From contig DAOUPF010000007.1 in assembly GCA_030626265.1 (NCBI GenBank), forward strand, positions 1-12,491: a stretch of 12,491 nucleotides of DNA. Direction: 5' to 3'. A program made the position numbers and the translations under genes. This document shows positions 1 through 6,170 of the stretch, piece by piece; within the stretch, counting starts at the first letter, position 1; every line of letters begins with the position of its first letter. This DNA is from Sulfurovum sp. GTDB lineage: Bacteria > Campylobacterota > Campylobacteria > Campylobacterales > Sulfurovaceae. A model generated the notes under the pieces. The model was not told the DNA's origin. It did not search any database and saw only the letters and a list, made by a program, of their open reading frames with translations.

Positions 1-2
1 AG

Positions 3-56
3 CTTTTTGTATCTATTGAAAATACTAAAAACTTAGAAATTGCACTTTGGATTTAA
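3..56 (+). CDS. possible 3' end of an upstream gene (partial)
   Basis: A frame open from the left edge encodes about 17 residues ending in ...NLEIALWI followed by TAA at 54-56. Its mixed hydrophobic/charged composition looks protein-like, but 17 codons are too few to identify a family or prove coding. The next plus-strand gene starts 100 bases later. Another frame is open only to the TAG at 34-36 and is a less convincing alternative. The upstream sequence is needed to decide. Confidence 0.22.
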   Translation, partial: LFVSIENTKNLEIALWI

Positions 57-156
57 ATTCGGGGTTTCACCATATAGGAGCCTTAGGGTCAGGTGAAGAA
101 AACAAACTTTTGCCTAAAAACAACTAAGTTTACACAAGAATAAGATAAAATAACCC
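57..156. other. short non-coding leader before the small ORF
   Basis: No convincing gene or RNA is seen here. A 6-bp inverted repeat, TTCACC (66-71) and GGTGAA (92-97), encloses a 20-base loop. It lacks a T-run and is too short to call a terminator. No clear Shine-Dalgarno precedes the ATG at 157; only an A-rich stretch is present. Confidence 0.4.
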
Positions 157-462
157 ATGAATAAAAGCAGAGCGGTCCAAGACCTACACCACTACCAAAC
201 TCTGCTACAAACCCTCCAACTCCTACAGCTAAAACAATACCAAGAACTCTGCTATCAGCTGTATCTGTTGGCGATATATACAAGTGAAAATCAACCCAAA
301 GACCTATCCCTAGAACTACACTACGAGTACGATGAACTATATAACCTAAGTAAAAGAGAAGACAAACACCTAGGAATCACAAGCACCTACCAGTACAACA
401 CCCTAAGCCAGATAGAGTATGCCAACTTTAGAAAATCTCTATTTTCTCTTTGTCCAAGCTAA
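157..462 (+). CDS. small hypothetical protein, 101 aa; possible Rhs-associated immunity or orphan gene
   Basis: I do not recognise a family. The 101-residue product has no signal peptide or membrane segment. Its first 45 residues are rich in Leu, Gln and Tyr and probably helical (LLQTLQLLQLKQYQELCYQL region); the rest is more acidic and polar, with several Tyr. The start at 157 lacks a good ribosome-binding site, which lowers confidence. Codon style is distinctive: many CTA Leu, TAC Tyr, CAC His and AGC/ACC codons. That matches the YD-repeat part of the large gene at the right end and not the adjacent kinase, regulator or synthase. Small soluble proteins like this often follow Rhs genes as immunity proteins, so it may belong to an Rhs locus just left of the window. 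That is inference; a chance ORF cannot be excluded. Confidence 0.5.
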   Translation: MNKSRAVQDLHHYQTLLQTLQLLQLKQYQELCYQLYLLAIYTSENQPKDLSLELHYEYDELYNLSKREDKHLGITSTYQYNTLSQIEYANFRKSLFSLCPS

Positions 463-509
463 TTTTAACAGATTGCATATTCCAAAGAATGTAATTGTCG
501 TGATATTGG

Positions 510-1220
510 CTATTTGGTTGTTTTTAAGCAGTACCCTGATTTACTATAAGATATGATGGGGAATTCAGGAAGATCTTTTTTAACAGAATAAACAAGATTT
601 CGTAAAGAAGAACCTGAAGGAGTTTCATCTTTCCATATGGAGTATGTAATTGTGTCAAAACTCACCACATGATTAATATTTTTTATTAAAATTTCTATAA
701 GGTCACTTTGTTTGGCAGTTAGTTTTACTATTTTATTATTGTAGAAAATCATATTAATATCTTTTTTGAAATAATATCTTTTGTTGATTGAAATAATATT
801 ACTGTCCTCTTCTTGTATAATGTTATTTAAGACTGCTTTATGTGACAAAAAACGTGCATATGCTACCTTTAGTGTTGCCTCGATGGTATCTGGTATAAAT
901 GGCTTTACAATAAATCCAAATGGTGCAAGATCTATAGCTTCTTTGAGGGTATTTTTATCATTATATGCTGTAATAAATACAATGGGAATACTATGATGCT
1001 TAAGAATTTCTTTTGTGAGCATGATACCATCTATAGTCCCCTTTATATTAATATCCATCAAAATCATTTCACAGGGATTCTTCTCTAAAAACTTTATTGT
1101 ATCTTGTCCATTATCAAAACAAGAAATATCTTGTATCCCATAATGATTTAGTATATCTAACAGATAACGTTGAGTAATAACTTCATCCTCAACAATTAGA
1201 ATTTTTTGTGGAAGAGGCAT
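510..1220 (-). CDS. OmpR/PhoB-type DNA-binding response regulator
   Basis: This 236-residue protein has the usual length of the OmpR family. The receiver domain (about residues 5-118) shows the acidic pair E11/D12, the phospho-acceptor D56 (ILMDINIKG), the switch residue T84 (FITAY) and the conserved K106 (VKPF), so it should be phosphorylatable. After a linker, residues about 140-236 form a winged-helix Trans_reg_C domain: LTAKQSDLIEILIKN, a recognition-helix region with SLRNLVYSVKKDL, and the closing beta-hairpin SKSGYCL. It probably receives phosphate from the kinase encoded immediately upstream and binds DNA in the cytoplasm. Its ATG overlaps the kinase stop as TAATG, so the two are one operon and probably translationally coupled; no strong Shine-Dalgarno of its own is evident. 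The target is unknown, but the divergent region at 2396-2768, with its repeats, is the obvious candidate. Confidence 0.95.
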   Translation of the reverse strand: MPLPQKILIVEDEVITQRYLLDILNHYGIQDISCFDNGQDTIKFLEKNPCEMILMDINIKGTIDGIMLTKEILKHHSIPIVFITAYNDKNTLKEAIDLAPFGFIVKPFIPDTIEATLKVAYARFLSHKAVLNNIIQEEDSNIISINKRYYFKKDINMIFYNNKIVKLTAKQSDLIEILIKNINHVVSFDTITYSIWKDETPSGSSLRNLVYSVKKDLPEFPIISYSKSGYCLKTTK

Positions 1221-1222
1221 TA
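1218..1222 (-). promoter_or_regulatory. TAATG stop-start overlap of kinase and regulator
   Basis: On the minus strand the kinase stop TAA (1220-1222) shares one base with the regulator ATG (1218-1220). Such overlaps usually allow a terminating ribosome to restart, keeping the two products in proportion. The overlap also supports the regulator start chosen here. Confidence 0.85.
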
Positions 1223-2395
1223 TTTGTATCCGCTAGTTAATGTGTTGGGAGCTATATGAAAACGCATTGATACTTCCGTTCCATCTTTATAATCTATCAT
1301 CATGTTTCCTTTATGAAAGAAAGTACTTATATCTTCCATAAGCACAAGTCCCAAAGAGCTACTTTTTTTGTTAAAATTAAACCCTTTACCAAAATCTTTT
1401 ACCTTTAATGTGCAGTACTCTCCTGTATTTTTTAGAGATACTTCTATACGTTCCTTTCTATCTGTATTGCAACCATGTTCGATAGAATTGGAGAGAGCCT
1501 CATTGAGAAATAATCCAAGATTCATAGCCTCAGATACTTTTAGGATTTGTGTATCTAAATTAGCAATAAGGCTATGGTGTGTAAATTTTTGAAAATTATT
1601 GATAATATCTTGTAAATATACCTTTAGCTCTACATCTTCACTTGTAGATGATTTGGAAAAACCTTCATGAATAAGACTCATTGCCTTGAGGCGATTCCTT
1701 TGAGAGATTAAAATTTTCTTGCAAGCTTTATCCTCTACTCTAAATGCTTGAGATTCCTGTATACCCATGATGATTTGGAGATTATTTTTTGCACGGTGAT
1801 GAACTTCCTTTAGCAGTACCTCTCTAATCTTTAGCGCAGTAGCCAAACCTTTTTCATACCCATTTCTTTGTTTTTCTATTGCATAATGAAAATATGAAAT
1901 AGCTATATAGGCTACTGTAACTTGAATAAGGAGTTCTACTGTAAAGACTGGTGTAACCCATTTAAAATGAGCATTTAATGTGGTAACTCCTAAAAGCAAA
2001 ATAATAACCATGCTCCATTTGGTACCTGTTTGTGCACCTAAAAAGAAGAATAAAATAGATGGCATGAGACCCATGGAAAAAAGTACAAATTCTTGGTTGT
2101 ACCCAGGTATGGTCAAGGAGGCAAGGATAAGCATAGAAATTAAGCCTATAGTAGCAAAGCTTGCTATTTTTAGCGAGATGATATGAGGGAAGAAAGAATA
2201 CAGTAAAATTACAAATATGATAACAACTAATTCAACAATAATCATTAAAGTATATTTATCTGCGACACTCCCATAAATATCTATAAGCATAATTAAAACA
2301 CCAAGAAGCATAAGTAAACTAAGCAGCGCTCCTTTGAGTCTATCTTTCGGATTGGAAAAATGTTTATATTTTAATATATCTGACCAGTTACTCAT
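1220..2395 (-). CDS. six-TM sensor histidine kinase, HisKA_2 type
   Basis: The 391-residue kinase begins with about six hydrophobic segments (roughly residues 23-40, 49-68, 72-95, 103-120, 127-140, 151-169) separated by short loops. It therefore has no extracytoplasmic sensor domain and probably senses a membrane-soluble or membrane-state signal. A HisKA_2 dimerisation/phosphotransfer segment follows (about 192-250), with EVHHRAKNNLQ; H200, before Arg, is the likely phospho-acceptor. The HATPase domain (about 290-382) shows the N-box NEALSNSIEH (E299, N303), G1 as DFGKGF (D334, G336, G338) and a G2-like SSLGL. The ATG at 2395 is preceded by AAAGGA five bases away. It is transcribed with the response regulator just downstream, and divergently from the oxoamine synthase at 2769. 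The layout of membrane helices only resembles CqsS and LqsS, but the sequence alone does not reveal the ligand. Confidence 0.93.
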   Translation of the reverse strand: MSNWSDILKYKHFSNPKDRLKGALLSLLMLLGVLIMLIDIYGSVADKYTLMIIVELVVIIFVILLYSFFPHIISLKIASFATIGLISMLILASLTIPGYNQEFVLFSMGLMPSILFFFLGAQTGTKWSMVIILLLGVTTLNAHFKWVTPVFTVELLIQVTVAYIAISYFHYAIEKQRNGYEKGLATALKIREVLLKEVHHRAKNNLQIIMGIQESQAFRVEDKACKKILISQRNRLKAMSLIHEGFSKSSTSEDVELKVYLQDIINNFQKFTHHSLIANLDTQILKVSEAMNLGLFLNEALSNSIEHGCNTDRKERIEVSLKNTGEYCTLKVKDFGKGFNFNKKSSSLGLVLMEDISTFFHKGNMMIDYKDGTEVSMRFHIAPNTLTSGYK

Positions 2396-2426
2396 ATAAA
2401 TCCTTTCTTATCCAATTAAATTATTT

Positions 2427-2437
2427 AAAACCTATAT
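2427..2437. repeat. AAAACCTATAT direct repeat, kinase-side copy
   Basis: The 11-base word AAAACCTATAT lies about 31 bases upstream of the kinase ATG and is repeated exactly at 2718-2728, before the synthase. Its ACCTATAT core is also the arm of the inverted repeat there, so the same protein could bind both promoters. The word is AT-rich, so chance is possible. Confidence 0.45.
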
Positions 2438-2697
2438 AAAAGAATTTCTGAACCTTGTGTATCTCTACGCAAATCTCAAATAAATACCTTTGAAAACTAT
2501 ATTGATACTTAGTATGTTGTTACTTTGACTTTATGATTAGCTAGCAATATATGGCTGATAACATAATAATATATATCCTAAATAAGTTAGCTTAATGTTT
2601 GCTTTACCTTGTGGCTTTAGCTATATTTGATGATTTAATATTTCAAAAAACCATCTATATAAATTATTTGTCTAGAATATATAGGGACAACCTGCTG

Positions 2698-2720
2698 TTT
2701 GCATAGAGATAAAATGCAAA
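2698..2720. repeat. inverted repeat TTTGCAT-N9-ATGCAAA
   Basis: Perfect 7-base arms at 2698-2704 and 2714-2720 span 23 bases. The repeat encloses TAAAAT (2710-2715), a plausible -10 hexamer for the synthase gene. It ends exactly where the next 23-base inverted repeat begins. It could be an operator; as RNA the stem would be weak. Confidence 0.55.
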
Positions 2721-2743
2721 ACCTATATGACCAATATATAGGT
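2721..2743. repeat. inverted repeat ACCTATAT-N7-ATATAGGT
   Basis: Perfect 8-base arms at 2721-2728 and 2736-2743 form a 23-base dyad that ends 25 bases before the synthase ATG. If the TAAAAT at 2710-2715 is the -10, this dyad covers the transcription start, the usual place for a repressor site. Its arm recurs beside the kinase start (2430-2437). The response regulator is the nearest candidate binder. Confidence 0.58.
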
Positions 2744-2758
2744 CAAATTATTTGTAAA

Positions 2759-2762
2759 AGGA
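2759..2762 (+). promoter_or_regulatory. ribosome-binding site deciding the synthase start
   Basis: AGGA within TAAAAGGAAA stands six bases before the ATG at 2769. A second in-frame ATG at 2781 (Met5) would be 18 bases from this site, so 2769 is preferred. Confidence 0.75.
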
Positions 2763-2768
2763 AATACA

Positions 2769-4022
2769 ATGACAGTTCATATGAAATCTACAACTACCGC
2801 ACCTCTCTTCCCTTTAAGAACAACATGGGATACTAAGTGGGATATAGAACGATTTAAAAAGGCTGGACTCTATACATGGTTTAAAGAGATTCAAGAAGAG
2901 CTATCTGATGGCTGGGTCAAGGTAAATAACCAAAAGATGCTTATGCTTGGTGGGTACTCTTACTTGGGACTTAACAATCATCCAGATATTAATCAAGCAG
3001 CCATTGATTCTATAGAGAAGTTTGGTACTGGGATGAATGGATCTAGGTTTTTAGCTGGCACAACAACCATGCATTCTAGGTTGGAGAAAAAAATTGCCTC
3101 TTTACATGGTAAAGAAGATGCTATGGTTCTATCAAGTGGTTACTTAGCCAATGTCTCGACCCTTACATGCCTTTTGAGAAGAAGTGACTATATTGTCTGT
3201 GATAGACTTAATCATGCAAGTATCATGGATGGTGCACGGTATGCTCAAGCGAAACTTGTAAAATATCGTCATAATGATTTGGAGCACTTGGAGACAACAC
3301 TTGGTTCATTACCAAATACAGCAAGGAAACTTGTAGTAACTGATAGTATTTTTAGTATGAGTGGTGCTGTGGCAGATTTACCGGGAATTATCAAAATATG
3401 CAAAAAATACTCAGCAATTTTGATGGTAGATGAGTGTCACTCTATGTATGTACTTGGTAAATATGGTGGAGGAATAGTGGAGTATTTTGATCTAGATCCC
3501 AATGATATTGATATTATAATGGCAACATTAAGTAAAGCTATACCATCAAGTGGGGGATATCTTGCAGCTAGTGCTAAGATTATAGAGTTTTTGCGTCATG
3601 AATCTAGAGGGTTTATATACTCAGGGGCATTAACTACTACTCTAACCTCTACTGCACTAAAAGCATTAGAGATATTTGAAGAGAAAAGGGAGAGTTTGGT
3701 AACAAGGCTTCATAAAAATACGGCTATTTTTTCTAATGCTTTGCATGCATATGGAATAGAGATAGGCAATTCTAAAACATCTATCATCCCTATACTTATA
3801 GGAGATGGTGCAACTGCTGCAGTTGTAGCAAAAAAATGTCAAGAAAGAGGCATCTATATCCATGCAGTTTTCCCACCTGTTGTTCCACTAGGTAAATCTA
3901 TTCTAAGAGCATCCATTACAGCTGTACATATGAAAGAGGATCTTTTGATGGCAGCAAAAATAATTTATGAAGTTTTAGAAGAGATGCAGCATTTAGATGT
4001 ACAAGGGCAATTTATTGGCTAA
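2769..4022 (+). CDS. PLP-dependent alpha-oxoamine synthase (SPT/AONS/CqsA superfamily)
   Basis: The enzyme has 417 residues; the family condenses an amino acid with an acyl-CoA, releasing CO2 and CoA to give an aminoketone. Visible hallmarks are GGYSYLGL (61-68), GTGMNGSRFLAGT (86-98), the PLP-stacking H149 in NHASIMDG, DSIFSMSG (192-199), the cofactor-binding D221 and H224 (DECHS, usually DEAHS), and the Schiff-base K256 in TLSKAIPSSGGY. GGGIVEYFDLDPNDID followed by TLSK resembles serine-palmitoyltransferase-like members. The N-terminus is about 15 residues longer than typical AONS. No biotin, threonine-catabolism, haem or sphingolipid gene is adjacent. Its divergent neighbour is a six-TM kinase with a DNA-binding regulator, an association known for CqsA and LqsA, which make alpha-hydroxyketone autoinducers. 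Lipid or other aminoketone synthesis remains possible; the exact substrate cannot be read from sequence. Inverted repeats before the start suggest regulation. Confidence 0.93.
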   Translation: MTVHMKSTTTAPLFPLRTTWDTKWDIERFKKAGLYTWFKEIQEELSDGWVKVNNQKMLMLGGYSYLGLNNHPDINQAAIDSIEKFGTGMNGSRFLAGTTTMHSRLEKKIASLHGKEDAMVLSSGYLANVSTLTCLLRRSDYIVCDRLNHASIMDGARYAQAKLVKYRHNDLEHLETTLGSLPNTARKLVVTDSIFSMSGAVADLPGIIKICKKYSAILMVDECHSMYVLGKYGGGIVEYFDLDPNDIDIIMATLSKAIPSSGGYLAASAKIIEFLRHESRGFIYSGALTTTLTSTALKALEIFEEKRESLVTRLHKNTAIFSNALHAYGIEIGNSKTSIIPILIGDGATAAVVAKKCQERGIYIHAVFPPVVPLGKSILRASITAVHMKEDLLMAAKIIYEVLEEMQHLDVQGQFIG

Positions 4023-4220
4023 GCTCCTGCGTATACCATCATATTAACAGTAGAAATCTCAAGTTCATTAGCATGAATCTTGATTTTTTAAACTTAGGCT
4101 ATGAAGAAATTACTAAATAAAAAATTGGTTTATGCATATAGTATGGCAATAAAGTTTTATATGTGTTGTTTTGTTACATAGAATTATAAAAAGTATATTT
4201 TATAAAAAGGATTCTTACAA
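4023..4220. other. intergenic region after the synthase
   Basis: No gene or RNA is recognised in this stretch, the left part of the 282-base gap between the synthase and the secreted-protein operon. It is very AT-rich. A weak terminator-like hairpin lies at 4060-4089, and the phased T-tracts of the next promoter begin at 4221. Confidence 0.5.
4060..4089 (+). terminator. possible weak intrinsic terminator after the synthase
   Basis: CAAGTTCAT, loop TAGC, then ATGAA-T-CTTG forms a 9-bp stem with one bulged T. It is followed by A and a run of six T (4084-4089). The stem is AT-rich, so it may terminate inefficiently. It lies 38 bases after the synthase stop, a suitable place. Confidence 0.4.
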
Positions 4221-4276
4221 TTTGACTTTTTTATGACTTTTTTTTGACTTTTTCATGTTAGACTTTTCTTTAAATA
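4221..4276 (+). promoter_or_regulatory. promoter of the secreted-protein operon with 11-bp-phased T-tracts
   Basis: Three tandem 11-base units, TTTGACTTTTT at 4221-4231 and 4243-4253 with a one-mismatch copy (TATGACTTTTT) between, place GAC-T5 at one per helical turn. A further GACTTTT begins at 4261. TAAATA at 4271-4276 is a plausible -10, giving a start near 4283, about 20 bases before the ATG at 4305. Campylobacterota RpoD promoters are known to use periodic T-rich tracts of about this spacing in place of a -35 box, and this fits that pattern. TTGACT at 4245-4250 could also act as a -35, but its spacing to the -10 (20 bases) is too long. Confidence 0.5.
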
Positions 4277-4304
4277 TTCATAGTTTACTAAAAAGGTTGG
4301 GGAA

Positions 4305-6161
4305 ATGTTACAAAGATTGCTTATTGTATGTAGTATGGTATTGGCTATTTTATTTGTGCCTGTTGGAGCAGAGGATAAGTCTACTAGTAGTTCTGAGGTT
4401 TGTTGGGAGTGTGATGGGAAGATTAGTAATCTTACTTTACAGTATCATGGTGAGAGATCAGCTCTCATCAAAGTATATGGGCATAAAGGAGATATAGTCT
4501 TTGATGCTACAGTTTCTCCAAATGCTTTTTTTACACTAAATGGTTTTGATAAGAAAAATACACTAGGCCCAAAAGTAAAGATTTATATTGATAGTGTACT
4601 AGATACAGAGATTCATACTAGTTGTTCTGTTGCTTTATTACTTGGGATGCAGTTTGGCTCTTTTACTATAGTAGATGGCGATAGTAGAAATGGTGGACAA
4701 ACATGTTCCATAAGTGACTTTATCCCTTCGGGTCATCTTTGTGGTAGTGTATATGAGGATACGAATGGTAATGGACTAAGAGATAATCAGGAGAGTAGTA
4801 CAGAGGGTATACAGATAACCGTCACCGATGTACAAAATAGTGTATCCTCAGTATTGACAGATACAGATGGTGACTACTGTGCTTATAATATTTCTGAGGG
4901 CTTAGCCACTATAGAGGTAGATACTACGACATTACCTATAGGTACAGAACTATTTACTGGAGAGAATCCTAACTCAGTAACTATATTGGCTAATACGGTA
5001 AATAATGCTGGACTAGATGGATATGCTTATCTAAAACCTACTGCATTTGAACAAAACATAACTACCCAGGAGGATACTCCTATATCAATTACACTTCAAG
5101 CAGAGGATAAGAGTGGTAGAGTACTTACTTATCTTATAGAGACTCCACCATCTAACGGATTGCTTAGTGGAACGGCTCCCAACCTTACTTATACTCCAAA
5201 TGCAGATTATTATGGTACAGATAGTTTTACCTTTGTAGTGAATAATGGGATTCTAAGTTCAGAGGTGGCTACAGTTAATATTCTTATTACTCCTGTTAAT
5301 GATGCACCTGTAGCAGTTGATGATAATGTGACTACTCTAGAGAATGTATCTATAGCCATAAAACCCTTACTAAATGATACAGATATTGATGGGAATAGTT
5401 CTAAGTTACGGATAATCTCTATTTCACAGCCAAGCTTTGGTACAGTTTTTTTGAGTGAAGAGTTTGTCTATTATGCTCCTAATAGTCATAATGAATTGAT
5501 AGACTATTTTAACTATACAATAGAAGATGAATATGGTGCTCGTGATACTGCAACAATAACTATAAACATAACACTTGTAAATGAACCACCTATAGCTTAT
5601 AATCAAATAGTATATACTGATGAGGATACCCCAATCTCAATAGAGTTAAATGCAACTGATTTAGATGGTGATGAGCTTAACTATACAATAACATATCAAC
5701 CAGAGAATGGAGTAGTTACAGGGATAGCTCCTCACTTGACCTATACGCCTGATAGTAACTATAGTGGGAATGATTATATAGCTTATATGGTCAATGATGG
5801 TGAGTATGATTCTTATGTTGCAGTTGTTACTATTGTAGTAAATCCACTCAATGATCCTCCTATAGCTAATGCTGGAGAGGACTATATAGGTATTCGAGGA
5901 GATACTGTAGTATTTAATGGCTCTGATAGTTATGATATTGATGGAAATATAATGTCATATGAATGGAGTGAGAATAATATAATCCTTTCTACAGAAAAGA
6001 TATTTGATAGGCAGATACTACAAGAGGGAGTACATACAGTTACTCTCATAGTAACTGATGATAATAATGCTACTGATAGTGATGAGAAAATCATTACTAT
6101 CACACCATGTTGCGTAGGATGTAATTATCCCGATCCAACTCAAACAAATCCATATAACTAA
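4305..6161 (+). CDS. secreted SdrD-B / cadherin-like / PKD multidomain surface protein
   Basis: This 618-residue exported protein has a Sec signal peptide (residues 1-22, MLQRLLIVCS... cut after VGA) without a lipobox. Residues 31-138 form a Cys-containing domain (CWEC, HTSCS, QTC) often found before SdrD-B modules; I believe it corresponds to DUF7467 but cannot check. An SdrD-B-like Ig domain follows (145-242), with a calcium-loop motif DTNGNGLRDNQE (152-163). Three cadherin-like Ig repeats span about 244-331, 332-427 and 428-517, each with QEDTPI/DEDTPI or TLENVSI starts and VNDAP/VNEPP/LNDPP borders. A PKD domain (518-600) has the DSYDIDGNIMSYEW core, and the protein ends in a Cys-rich tail PCCVGC. 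It is probably a calcium-stabilised rod on or outside the cell surface. GGTTGGGGAA precedes the start. The next gene follows after 9 bases, so they form an operon. No outer-membrane sorting domain or transporter is visible. Confidence 0.88.
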   Translation: MLQRLLIVCSMVLAILFVPVGAEDKSTSSSEVCWECDGKISNLTLQYHGERSALIKVYGHKGDIVFDATVSPNAFFTLNGFDKKNTLGPKVKIYIDSVLDTEIHTSCSVALLLGMQFGSFTIVDGDSRNGGQTCSISDFIPSGHLCGSVYEDTNGNGLRDNQESSTEGIQITVTDVQNSVSSVLTDTDGDYCAYNISEGLATIEVDTTTLPIGTELFTGENPNSVTILANTVNNAGLDGYAYLKPTAFEQNITTQEDTPISITLQAEDKSGRVLTYLIETPPSNGLLSGTAPNLTYTPNADYYGTDSFTFVVNNGILSSEVATVNILITPVNDAPVAVDDNVTTLENVSIAIKPLLNDTDIDGNSSKLRIISISQPSFGTVFLSEEFVYYAPNSHNELIDYFNYTIEDEYGARDTATITINITLVNEPPIAYNQIVYTDEDTPISIELNATDLDGDELNYTITYQPENGVVTGIAPHLTYTPDSNYSGNDYIAYMVNDGEYDSYVAVVTIVVNPLNDPPIANAGEDYIGIRGDTVVFNGSDSYDIDGNIMSYEWSENNIILSTEKIFDRQILQEGVHTVTLIVTDDNNATDSDEKIITITPCCVGCNYPDPTQTNPYN

Positions 6162-6165
6162 GGAG
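6160..6165 (+). promoter_or_regulatory. ribosome-binding site of the giant YD-repeat gene
   Basis: AAGGAG, overlapping the TAA stop of the preceding gene (6159-6161), stands five bases before the ATG at 6171. It fixes the start and, with the 9-base gap, indicates co-translation from one mRNA. Confidence 0.8.
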
Positions 6166-6170
6166 AGATT

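Larger units (their letters stand above)
2396..2768. promoter_or_regulatory. divergent intergenic region with repeats
   Basis: This 373-base AT-rich region separates the kinase operon (leftward) from the oxoamine synthase (rightward) and should hold both promoters. No coding frame or structural RNA is evident. An AAAACCTATAT word occurs at 2427-2437, next to the kinase start, and again at 2718-2728. Read leftward, the first copy lies beside AT-rich hexamers (TATATA, TAAATA) that could serve as the kinase -10. Towards the synthase there are two abutting inverted repeats (2698-2743), listed separately. Confidence 0.6.

Noticed and set aside
470..505. Possible hairpin between the converging small ORF and regulator (CATATTC/GAATGTAAT)
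   Set aside because: Only four contiguous pairs form around the loop, with mismatches beyond, and no T-run follows in either direction, so it is not a supportable terminator.
781..996. 71-codon plus-strand frame within the response regulator
   Set aside because: It is antisense to the receiver domain, whose catalytic residues are all present on the other strand.
2769..4022. Calling the synthase BioF (biotin pathway) or Kbl
   Set aside because: The core motifs are shared across the superfamily. No biotin or threonine-degradation gene is adjacent, the N-terminus is longer than typical BioF, and the TLSKAIPSSGGY region looks more SPT-like, so a specific symbol is not justified.
4255..4497. 80-codon plus-strand frame overlapping the start of the 618-residue gene
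   Set aside because: It begins inside the promoter T-tracts and overlaps, out of frame, the signal peptide and first domain of a well-supported gene.
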